Part shown: positions 33,252 through 40,832 of the stretch, piece after piece
How positions within the stretch are numbered: the first letter of the stretch is position 1
Layout: each line of letters starts with the position of its first letter
Assembly (NCBI RefSeq): GCF_000688235.1
Contig: NZ_JHYO01000033.1
Span: forward strand, 1-40,832
Direction: 5' to 3'
Length of the DNA stretch: 40,832 bases
DNA from: Terasakiella pusilla DSM 6293
GTDB taxonomy: Bacteria; Pseudomonadota; Alphaproteobacteria; Rhodospirillales; Terasakiellaceae
Program-made: the position numbers and the translations under genes
The notes under the pieces: model-generated
Told to the model about the DNA's origin: nothing
The model's input: only the letters and a program-made list of their open reading frames with translations
The model's database searches: none

Positions 33252-33896
33252 ATGTTAAAAATCGCCCCCTCCATTCTGTCCGCTGACTTTGCCAAACTGG
33301 GTGAAGAGGTTGCCGCTGTTGATAAAGCGGGTGCCGACTGGATCCATATTGACGTTATGGACGGTCATTTTGTGCCAAACCTGACCTTCGGGCCGTGCGT
33401 GATTAAAGCGATCCGTCAGTATTCGGACAAGCCGTTTGATGTGCATTTAATGATTGATCCGGCGCAACCGTACCTGAAAGATTATGCCGATGCGGGGGCA
33501 GACCTGATCACGGTCCATGCGGAAGCGGATAAGCATTTGCACCGTTCTGTGCAATATATCAAAAGTCTGGGCAAAAAAGCGGGCGTATCTTTAAACCCTG
33601 CGACACCGGAAAGCGCGCTTGAGTACGTGTTGGACGATATTGATCTGATTTTGGTCATGAGTGTGAACCCCGGTTTTGGCGGGCAAAAGTTCATACCCTC
33701 ACAGCTTGATAAAATCCGTCGCCTACGGGACATGATTGGAGATCGCCAGATTGATATTCAGGTCGATGGCGGGGTAAATCCGGATACAATCAAGAGTGTT
33801 GTCGACGCCGGGGCGACTGTGGTCGTGGCAGGTTCTGCAGTCTTTGGTGGTGATTATAAAACAAATATTCAGGCGATTCGCGACAAATCTGTTTAA
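33252..33896 (+). CDS. rpe: Ribulose-phosphate 3-epimerase
   Basis: Interconverts ribulose 5-phosphate and xylulose 5-phosphate. The 214-residue TIM barrel has [14 protein letters not shown] at the start, [18 protein letters not shown] with the catalytic Asp, the metal-binding His of [15 protein letters not shown], and [10 protein letters not shown] with the second catalytic Asp. Last gene of the tkt-fba-rpe cluster, followed at 33918 by a strong terminator. Confidence 0.97.
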   Translation: MLKIAPSILSADFAKLGEEVAAVDKAGADWIHIDVMDGHFVPNLTFGPCVIKAIRQYSDKPFDVHLMIDPAQPYLKDYADAGADLITVHAEADKHLHRSVQYIKSLGKKAGVSLNPATPESALEYVLDDIDLILVMSVNPGFGGQKFIPSQLDKIRRLRDMIGDRQIDIQVDGGVNPDTIKSVVDAGATVVVAGSAVFGGDYKTNIQAIRDKSV

Positions 33897-33917
33897 GAAT
33901 GAATTTGCATGGTGATC

Positions 33918-33945
33918 AAGCCCCGCTTTGTGCGGGGCTTTTTTT
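33918..33945 (+). terminator. Terminator of tkt-fba-rpe
   Basis: AAGCCCCGC and GCGGGGCTT form a 9-bp stem with loop TTTGT, followed by TTTTT. The next 296 bases (33946-34241) hold no gene; a TATAAT at 34179-34184, with only a weak -35, may start the secretion operon. Confidence 0.92.
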
Positions 33946-34241
33946 GTTTATCTTGTAAGAATCTGTAAGCTTGCTCTATCGTAGATAGATTTTTATGACC
34001 TAACATACCTGTATTGTAAGTAATTGAATGTCATTGGGTTGAATTCAGTAATATTCACCTGAATGGGTGTGTTGGCAGGGGGCTGATTACTATAAAAGAA
34101 GTTCTAACAGATTGGTTAAATCAAATATTAACAGGTCTTAGGTATTCTCCCCTACTTAAAGAATCCGTGATTACGGTGTATAATATTACATACAAAAAAT
34201 CAAATATAAGATGTTGGAATAGAAAGGTGTAATCATTCGGG

Positions 34242-35978
34242 ATGCGGAAAAAGAAAGATAGATTAGCGCAATATTCCTCTTTCAAACGCTCTTTACCGGA
34301 TATTCTCATTGCCTCAATCGCAATGAACGTCCTCTCTTTAGCTCTGCCGGTATCTCTACTTCAGGTTTATGATCGTATCATCCCAAATACATCATTTGGA
34401 ACATTGATTGTTCTGGTGACCGGGGTGTTGTGCGCCATTTTGCTTGAAACGGTCTTACGTGTTGCACGTGGCAATATGATTAGCTGGCTTGGGACCAAGT
34501 ATGAGCATCGTTTGGGATGTGCCGCGTTTGAACGTGTCTTGAATAGTGAGCGCGATAGTTCCAGCCGTGAAGCCGTGGGCGACACTCTGGAAAGATTGGG
34601 CAGCCTGCGTTCTTCCCGTGAATATTATAGCGGGCAGATGGTCGCCTCTTTAATCGATATTCCTTTTGTCGTTATATTTTTGGGGATGGTTTACATCTTG
34701 GGCGGCCCGATTGTGTGGGTGCCGATTAGCATTTTGACCCTGTTTGGTCTGGTGTCTTTTATTTACGGCACCCGTTTGGGGAAAGCGATCCGCAATTACA
34801 ACGTCTGGCGCGACCGTCGCCTGAATTTCCAAATTGAGGCGCTGTCAGGTATTCACACCATCAAGGCGCTGGGGGTTGAGGCCCAGATGGAGCAGCGTTA
34901 CTCCCGCTTGCAAGACAGTGTTGCGGAAGCAGACCAAAAGATGGTTCAGCTTGATACGGCAAACCAGCATATCAGCGCGGTTTTCGCGCAGATTACCATG
35001 GTTGCGGTGGCCGCGTATGGCAGTATGTTTGTTGTAGATCAACAGATCACGGTTGGTGTGTTGGCGGCCTGTACCCTGCTGTCTGGTCGTGCCATGCAGC
35101 CGTTTCAACGGCTCACAGGGTTATGGAGCCGCCTGCAAAACGTCTTGATTGCGCGCGAACGTATCAATGGCATCTTTGATTTACCCGTTCGCGAAGATGC
35201 GCCGAACGCCAAAGCTAAAATTGATGAGGGGCGTGTCACATTGGAAAATGTGACCTTTCAGTATAATGGCCATGCGCCGTTGTTTGAAGATGTGTCGCTG
35301 GATATCAAAGCGGGAGAATGTATCGGGATTGTCGGCGGCAACGGGGTTGGGAAAACAACCTTGTTGGCTTTGTTGCGCGGCATTTATCCGTTAACGCAAG
35401 GGCAAATCAAAATCGATGGCGTAAGCCTAGGGGAATATAGCGTTGAAGCCTTGCGGGGGGAGGGGATCGCCTATCTCCCTCAAAGCGGGACTGTGTTTAA
35501 CGGCACGATCCTTGATAACCTGACGATGTTTGACAAGCGCTACCGTCACAAAGCACTGGCCCTTGCAGATGGTCTGGGGTTGAATGAGGTGGTGGCGAAA
35601 ATGTCACAAGGTTATGAAACCGTGATTGGGAATAGTGGCAGTGACTCGCTGCCGCGTGGTATCCGCCAGCGTATCTCGATTGCGCGCGCCCTGGTTAAAA
35701 CGCCGAAGGTCGTGCTGTTTGACGAAGCCAACGCCGCGATTGACGGACCCGGTGACGTGTTTTTGCGTGAATATTTGGAAAGCCTGAAAGGGCGGACCAC
35801 GCTGATTATGATTTCATCGCGTCCTTCGTTGTTGCGCATTGCAGATCGTGCCTTTGAAATAAAGGGGGCGACGCTTGTGCCGAAGCAACTGGGACCGGTG
35901 CCGGCAACCACCACTGATCCTAAAAAAAAAGTAGTGTCGCGTGATGAAAAATCTTCTGACGTTAAGCGAACAGGGTAG
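34242..35978 (+). CDS. Type I secretion ABC half-transporter with degenerate NBD motifs
   Basis: Inner-membrane permease-ATPase of 578 residues: six-span transmembrane domain (about 20-300), then a nucleotide-binding domain. Walker A GGNGVGKTT is at about 365-373 and Walker B VVLFDEA at about 490. The ABC signature reads LPRGI in place of LSGGQ, and the H-loop His is replaced by Ser526 (ISSR for ISHR). It has no N-terminal C39 domain. The second half-transporter starts 12 bases later, so the pair probably forms a heterodimer in which this subunit has an impaired ATP site. GGTGT upstream is a weak ribosome site. Confidence 0.9.
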   Translation: MRKKKDRLAQYSSFKRSLPDILIASIAMNVLSLALPVSLLQVYDRIIPNTSFGTLIVLVTGVLCAILLETVLRVARGNMISWLGTKYEHRLGCAAFERVLNSERDSSSREAVGDTLERLGSLRSSREYYSGQMVASLIDIPFVVIFLGMVYILGGPIVWVPISILTLFGLVSFIYGTRLGKAIRNYNVWRDRRLNFQIEALSGIHTIKALGVEAQMEQRYSRLQDSVAEADQKMVQLDTANQHISAVFAQITMVAVAAYGSMFVVDQQITVGVLAACTLLSGRAMQPFQRLTGLWSRLQNVLIARERINGIFDLPVREDAPNAKAKIDEGRVTLENVTFQYNGHAPLFEDVSLDIKAGECIGIVGGNGVGKTTLLALLRGIYPLTQGQIKIDGVSLGEYSVEALRGEGIAYLPQSGTVFNGTILDNLTMFDKRYRHKALALADGLGLNEVVAKMSQGYETVIGNSGSDSLPRGIRQRISIARALVKTPKVVLFDEANAAIDGPGDVFLREYLESLKGRTTLIMISSRPSLLRIADRAFEIKGATLVPKQLGPVPATTTDPKKKVVSRDEKSSDVKRTG

Positions 35979-35990
35979 GGCATTGGTAAA

Positions 35991-38162
35991 ATGACAGAGA
36001 CTGTTCAACAAATTTCCTGGGATCAACGGGTTCAGCGCGCAGAATTGTCGCAGGACCAGATTATGTCCGGTCAACTGGGCGGTTTTAAGGCGGTTACGGA
36101 TATCGCCGCCTGCCTGTTGCCGTTGTTGACTGCCTTGGAATGGGAAGGTTCGCAGCGCACGCTGTCCGAAGCTTTGCCCCATTTTGCCAATGAACTGGAT
36201 TTAACGGATTTTCTCAATATCGTTGGCAAGCTGGGCTTCAAAAGTCAAAAAATCAATATTTCTTTGAAAGATATTGATCCGCGAATTATGCCCTGTCTGT
36301 TCTTGCCGAAATATGCCGACGCGATTGTGGTGTTGGGCCGCAACGGGGACTTGTGCAAGATCTACGATCCAGAGCAACAGTCTGTTCGGGAAATTGAGGC
36401 GGTGTCTTTGCAGGGGACGGCCTATGTGTTCATCCCGGCAGACACGGAAAACCTTGCCACGGCGCCAAAGGTGGGCTTTGTCTCCAAAATCTTTGGACGT
36501 TTTCGCGGGCTTGTCTGGCGTACCCTGATGATCAGCATGATCTGCAACATTCTCGCGCTGGCGACGCCGCTCTTTATCATGGCGGTTTACGATAAATATG
36601 TGGCGACCGGTTCAAACGAGATGCTCTATTTGATGATTGCGGGCGTGTCGATTGCGCTTTTGGGAGATTTTTTCCTGAAAGGGTTGAAGTCGCGCATGAT
36701 TGCATATATCGGCGGGCGTTTGGACCATATTATTGGGCGTGCGGTGTTTCGTCAGTTGCTGTTCTTGGCACCGTCCTTTACGGAAATGTCGAATACCAGT
36801 TCGCAAATTTCACGCCTACGTGATTTTGAAACAGTACGTGATTTCTTCTCCGGTCCGATTGCTTCCACAGTTTTTGAAGCGCCCTTTGTTATTATCTTTG
36901 TGATTGCGATGGCCATTCTGGGCGGTCCGCTGGTGCTCGTACCATTGGGGGCACTGGTTGTCTTTACGGTTTTGTTGAAGCTGTTTTTGCCGGTTTTGCG
37001 CGATAGCGTCATCGTTTCGTCACGGGCCTCGACAAAGCGGCATGACTTCGTCACCGAAGCCATCACGAAAAAGGAAGCCTTGCAGGATGCGGGCGTGCAG
37101 TCTGTCTGGGCGGAACGCTATCGTCACCTTTCTGCAGACACCTGCCTGAAAGGGTATAAATCTTCGCAGATTTCATCCCTTTGTATGGCTTTGGCGCAAG
37201 GGGTCATTATGGCTGCAGGCGTTGCTACCCTGACATACGGGGTGCATAAAGTGATTGCCGGTGAGATGACGGTCGGGGCTTTGCTCGCTTCCATGATTAT
37301 GGTCTGGTGGATTTTACGACCTATTCAGGTGATTTTCCTCGGGATGACGCAGCTTGAACAGGTGCGCTCTTCGGTGATGCAGATTGATAGTCTGATGGAA
37401 ATCCGAAACGAACGTGAAGAAGGGGAAAGCCCGACCCTGAGCCAGCCCTTGAAAGGTCATGTGACGTTTAACCGGGTGTCCATGCGTTATACGGCGGATA
37501 CGGATCCGGCTGTGGTCGGGGTGAGTTTTGAAGCCAAGCCGGGAGAATTGATCGCGCTGGTCGGGCCGAACGGCTGTGGTAAATCCACTTTGATGAAGAT
37601 GTTATTGGGGATGTATTTACCCCAAGCGGGTGCCATTACGATTGATAATGTAGATATCCGCCAGATGGACCCTATCCAGTTGCGTCAGTCGGTGGCTTAT
37701 GTGCCGCAAACCAACGAAGTCTTTTTTGGCACCATCGCGCAGAATATTCGTCTGTCAGACCCAACCGCAACGGACGAGGAAGTCGAATGGGCGTTGCGTC
37801 AGGCCGACGTGTGGGATGATATCCAGGAATTGCCAGAAAAACTGATGACCCGTCTGGGGGATCAGCGATCCGACCTGATCCCGGATAACTTGATCCAACG
37901 TATCGCCCTGGCGCGGGGTTATCTGCGCCGCGCTCCGATTTTATTGTTGGATGAGCCTGTAAATGGGCTGGATTTTGAAAGCGATCAGGTCTTCATGGAA
38001 ACATTGAAGCGGATTAAGGGCAATGCAACGATCTTAATGATTTCCCACAGGCCGAGTCATTTGCGTATAGCGGATAAAATTGTGTACCTTGACGGCGGGG
38101 TTGTTCGAATGGCTGGACCTGCCGCACAGGTGCTGGATCGTATTCCTCAGGGTGGTTTTTAG
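35991..38162 (+). CDS. Type I secretion ABC half-transporter with C39-like domain
   Basis: A 723-residue ABC exporter of the HlyB/LapB layout. Residues about 25-150 form a C39-peptidase-like domain without an obvious catalytic Cys-His pair, probably a substrate-docking domain. The transmembrane domain spans about 165-445. In the NBD, Walker A GPNGCGKST is at 525-533, Walker B LLLDEP and H-loop SHR are intact, but the signature is IPDNL instead of LSGGQ (about 630). With the previous gene and the fusion protein 8 bases later it builds a type I secretion machine; the TolC-like outer-membrane component is not in the window. Confidence 0.92.
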   Translation: MTETVQQISWDQRVQRAELSQDQIMSGQLGGFKAVTDIAACLLPLLTALEWEGSQRTLSEALPHFANELDLTDFLNIVGKLGFKSQKINISLKDIDPRIMPCLFLPKYADAIVVLGRNGDLCKIYDPEQQSVREIEAVSLQGTAYVFIPADTENLATAPKVGFVSKIFGRFRGLVWRTLMISMICNILALATPLFIMAVYDKYVATGSNEMLYLMIAGVSIALLGDFFLKGLKSRMIAYIGGRLDHIIGRAVFRQLLFLAPSFTEMSNTSSQISRLRDFETVRDFFSGPIASTVFEAPFVIIFVIAMAILGGPLVLVPLGALVVFTVLLKLFLPVLRDSVIVSSRASTKRHDFVTEAITKKEALQDAGVQSVWAERYRHLSADTCLKGYKSSQISSLCMALAQGVIMAAGVATLTYGVHKVIAGEMTVGALLASMIMVWWILRPIQVIFLGMTQLEQVRSSVMQIDSLMEIRNEREEGESPTLSQPLKGHVTFNRVSMRYTADTDPAVVGVSFEAKPGELIALVGPNGCGKSTLMKMLLGMYLPQAGAITIDNVDIRQMDPIQLRQSVAYVPQTNEVFFGTIAQNIRLSDPTATDEEVEWALRQADVWDDIQELPEKLMTRLGDQRSDLIPDNLIQRIALARGYLRRAPILLLDEPVNGLDFESDQVFMETLKRIKGNATILMISHRPSHLRIADKIVYLDGGVVRMAGPAAQVLDRIPQGGF

Positions 38163-38170
38163 GTTTTAAA

Positions 38171-39529
38171 ATGAGTAACGCAACAAACATAGAAACAGGC
38201 TCAATCCAAAAGAAAAAAGCCTCTCGCCAAATTCGGTATATGGCGCAATATGTCCAGTTGGAAGAACAGGGCGTATCAGGTCTGTCACGTGCGGCTATCG
38301 TGCTGGTGACCTTGATTCTGGTGGCGTTTGTCGTCTGGTCCAACTTTATGAAAGTGGATGAAGTCGCGGTTACTTTCGGGTCAGTGGTGCCAAAAGGGTC
38401 TGTAAGGTCCGTGCAGCATTTAGAAGGCGGGATCGTCAAAGCCGTTCTGGTCGAGGAACGCCAGATCGTCGAAGAAGGTCAGTTGCTGGTTGAACTAGAC
38501 GGCGCACAAGTCGGGGCGGAACTGCAACAGGTCAACGCCCGTTTGTTATCGTTGAGACTGCGTGAAGAACGATTGCGCGCGACCTCGTATGGGCGCGAGC
38601 TTGATTTCTCCGGTTGGTCGGAGATGCCGATCAGTTTGATTCAGGATCAAGTGGATATGTATTCGTCCACAATTGAACGTATGCAGTCGCAACGCAACGT
38701 CTTTGAACAACAGCTTGATCAGAAAAACGAACAAATCAACGCCACACGCAATCAGATCGAAGCGGTCGAGCGTCAACTTGTCCTGATTCAGGAAGAAGTG
38801 GATATGCGCGGCAATCTGTTTGAGCGTGGACATGGCAGCAAGGTATCTTACCTTGAAGTTAAGCGCGCGATGGCGGCAATGCAAAGTGAACTCAGCCGAT
38901 TGGTCGGGCAGGAACAGGCCGCCATGGAAGCTGTGGAAGAAATTGAAGACCGCGTTGAGGATCTTGAAAAGACCGAACGTAAAAACGCGCTGGCGGAATT
39001 GGGTGTCGTGACAGCCGAAATCGTGCAGGTGCAGGAACTAATCAACCAATTGCAAGACCGCTTTGAACGTTTGCAAATTGTTTCACCGGTTAAAGGTTTT
39101 GTGAAAGACATTAAGGTGAAAAGTAAGGGGAGCATTGTCCCGGCAGGTGGGGTCGTGATGGATGTTGTCCCAATCGATGATGAGCTACGTGTGGAAACCC
39201 GCATCAGTACCAAGGATGTGGGGCATGTTAATCAGGGCCAAGAAGTTACGGTAAAAGTCGCCAGTTTCGATTTTGCCCGTTATGGCTCGGTTGAGGGGGT
39301 TTTGGAAAATATTTCTGCGACAACCTACATCGATGAAACCAACGGTGCGCCTTATTACAAGGGCATCGTCAATTTGGAGCATCCTTACGTGGGGGATGAT
39401 CCCAATCACAATAAAATTCTTCCGGGGATGACGGTGCAAGCCGACATCATGACCGGGGAGAAAACGCTGTTTCAATATCTGTTGAAACCGATTTACGTCT
39501 CACTTCAACAATCATTCAGAGAACGCTAA
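38171..39529 (+). CDS. HlyD-family membrane fusion protein of the type I secretion system
   Basis: A 452-residue periplasmic adaptor that bridges the ABC exporter and an outer-membrane channel. A cytosolic tail of about 45 residues is followed by one membrane span (AAIVLVTLILVAFVVWSNF), a lipoyl-like half (VQHLEGGIVKAVLVEERQIVEEGQLLVELD), a long coiled coil (about 150-310, with ERMQSQRNVFEQQLDQKNEQ and repeated heptads), then the second lipoyl half and a beta barrel with the usual LPGMTVQADI. Starts 8 bases after the ABC gene and is followed after 20 bases by the likely cargo gene. Confidence 0.95.
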   Translation: MSNATNIETGSIQKKKASRQIRYMAQYVQLEEQGVSGLSRAAIVLVTLILVAFVVWSNFMKVDEVAVTFGSVVPKGSVRSVQHLEGGIVKAVLVEERQIVEEGQLLVELDGAQVGAELQQVNARLLSLRLREERLRATSYGRELDFSGWSEMPISLIQDQVDMYSSTIERMQSQRNVFEQQLDQKNEQINATRNQIEAVERQLVLIQEEVDMRGNLFERGHGSKVSYLEVKRAMAAMQSELSRLVGQEQAAMEAVEEIEDRVEDLEKTERKNALAELGVVTAEIVQVQELINQLQDRFERLQIVSPVKGFVKDIKVKSKGSIVPAGGVVMDVVPIDDELRVETRISTKDVGHVNQGQEVTVKVASFDFARYGSVEGVLENISATTYIDETNGAPYYKGIVNLEHPYVGDDPNHNKILPGMTVQADIMTGEKTLFQYLLKPIYVSLQQSFRER

Positions 39530-39549
39530 GACGTTCCGGCGAGGCAAAC

Positions 39550-40832
39550 ATGGCTGAACAAGATCAAGACCAAAAATTGGACTCTGGACAGAACACAGAC
39601 ACCTCTTACGATGAGTTGTCGCTGGATGGAAAAGGGTTCTCTTCCCTTGGTGATGCAGAAGATAACACCCTGATCAATAATCAGGATCCGATGCAGGAAG
39701 ATGCGGTGCACAACGCCAATGTTCAGGGCTCCAATCGTCAGATGGAGGATCGTCGTGATGATGCGGGAAATAGCGAGCAGGACGTTGTTAAAGATGACGT
39801 CAATGTTGTGAAGGACGACTTCAAGGTTGAAGGTCTGGATGACAGTGTGAGCGTTGAATTTGATAACGTACAACCCGCCTTTGCCCCGGGCGAGGGAGGC
39901 AATGCGGACGAGGAAGAAGGCCAGAAGGGCGAGATTGAACGTTCATCAGAGCTGCCGGAAGATCCACGTGATTTGCCAGAAGAGTTGTTTGAAGGACGCG
40001 ATGAGAGCCGCGGCCCGCAAAACGCGGCTAATGCCCCGCTCCCAGAAGAGGTGCCGGAAGAAGATGAGCCAACGCCGGAGCCGGAAGAAGAAATTATTCT
40101 GGAAGCCCAGGCGCGCGGCCTTGAGATCGATATTCAGCCGGGCATTGAAGACAATCGACTGTATCTTGATCTGGATATCACGGGGTCTGATGGTGATGGC
40201 GGTTCAGAAACTGTCAATCTGACCATTACGAATGTGCCGGATGGCTTTACGTTTGAAAATGCCGCAGGCGAGAGCATCGGACAGCTCAGCGGTGGCATTT
40301 GGACCTTTACGGAGGAAGAGGTAAAAGACCTCTACGCCGTCCCGCGGGAACATTATAGCGGGGATATGGATTGGACGTTCAGCGTTGTGGTGACGGAAAC
40401 CACAAGCGGTGATACGGCAACAACGACAGAAACACTCGAAGTTCATTTTGAAGCGGTCGCAGATAAGCCGCCCTTGAGCGTTGAAGACAGCGCGGGGATG
40501 GAAAATACATGGATTGATGTGGATATCACATCTGCCTTGGTTGATGCCGATGGCTCTGAATCCTTGAAAGTCTATATTGCTGATGCACCGGACGGCGTGA
40601 CCTTTAGCGCCGGGGAAAAACTGACCGCTCCGGTCACGCTGGATGACGGTACCATCTTGCCTGCCGGCACATGGGTGATGGATAAGGACGACCTTGATGG
40701 TTTACAGGTTCGCTCCCCCAACAATGTCAGTGATGACTTTGACCTGCGCGTCTATAGCGAAACGACAGAAAGCATGAATAGTGACAAGGCCTTGAGTGGC
40801 CCTGAGACCATTCATGTGGATGTGGGGATTGT
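39550..40832 (+). CDS. Large acidic repeat protein, probable type I secretion cargo (partial)
   Basis: The frame opens at ATG 39550, with GAGG five bases before it, and stays open for 427 codons to the window edge. The first 180 or so residues are very acidic and Asp/Glu/Asn-rich, with no signal peptide, as expected of type I cargo whose signal is C-terminal. From about residue 188 an Ig- or cadherin-like repeat begins (DNRLYLDLDITGSDGDGGSETVNLTITNVPDG), and a second one from about 305 (WIDVDITSALVDADGSESLKVYIADAPDG); each contains a Ca2+-type DxDGxG/DADGSE turn. Giant adhesins and RTX proteins look like this. Repeat count, end and function lie outside the window. Confidence 0.85.
   Translation, partial: MAEQDQDQKLDSGQNTDTSYDELSLDGKGFSSLGDAEDNTLINNQDPMQEDAVHNANVQGSNRQMEDRRDDAGNSEQDVVKDDVNVVKDDFKVEGLDDSVSVEFDNVQPAFAPGEGGNADEEEGQKGEIERSSELPEDPRDLPEELFEGRDESRGPQNAANAPLPEEVPEEDEPTPEPEEEIILEAQARGLEIDIQPGIEDNRLYLDLDITGSDGDGGSETVNLTITNVPDGFTFENAAGESIGQLSGGIWTFTEEEVKDLYAVPREHYSGDMDWTFSVVVTETTSGDTATTTETLEVHFEAVADKPPLSVEDSAGMENTWIDVDITSALVDADGSESLKVYIADAPDGVTFSAGEKLTAPVTLDDGTILPAGTWVMDKDDLDGLQVRSPNNVSDDFDLRVYSETTESMNSDKALSGPETIHVDVGI

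Overview
The window is ordinary alphaproteobacterial chromosome with a few accessory patches. The best lineage evidence is a circularly permuted two-piece tmRNA gene, two LexA boxes of the GTTC-N7-GTTC type, and a sigma-54 promoter before glnB-glnA. A marine Rhodospirillales-like bacterium is my guess, but no ribosomal RNA is present to test it.

Layout. 1-880: the right end of an IS5-family element, a small gene abutting it, and the glnA terminator region. 885-2813: glnB-glnA on the minus strand behind a -24/-12 promoter. 3243-6810: small unknown genes, then a two-gene chemosensory unit (secreted Cache-like protein plus methyl-accepting chemotaxis protein). 6869-8029: an aminotransferase. 8048-8727: tRNA-His, tRNA-Tyr and two identical tRNA-Asp genes. 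8844-9653: an AT-rich uracil-DNA-glycosylase-like gene, followed by ssrA. 10157-11370: a DUF2270 membrane protein gene and, divergent from it, a LexA-controlled micro-operon encoding peptides of 27 and 59 residues. 11373-16541: yciA, parE, a lipoprotein gene, argC with a probable leader-peptide attenuator, and two small genes. 16708-21617: zntB, a kinase gene with an in-frame stop, a solute-binding protein, a methyltransferase and small proteins. 21823-22883: rplM-rpsI. 23032-25902: transporter, acetyltransferase, thioesterase, and a divergent enoyl-CoA-hydratase-family gene. 26266-29902: a CoA-binding protein/metY/DUF1835 operon facing a hydrolase/GIY-YIG pair. 30084-33945: tkt-fba-rpe. 34242-40832: a type I secretion locus (two ABC half-transporters, a membrane fusion protein) followed by the start of a large acidic repeat protein that leaves the window.

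Two items stand out and I do not recognise either as described for this organism. The first is the SOS micro-operon at 10910-11286: LexA boxes bracket a good promoter that drives a 27-residue membrane peptide, reminiscent of the small SOS-induced division inhibitor SidA of Caulobacter. The second is the argC leader at 15590-15668: an eight-residue peptide carrying two Arg codons, an antiterminator strand a few bases after its stop codon, and a terminator just before argC, which together form a complete attenuation circuit. The ABC pair with degenerate signature motifs is also worth attention.
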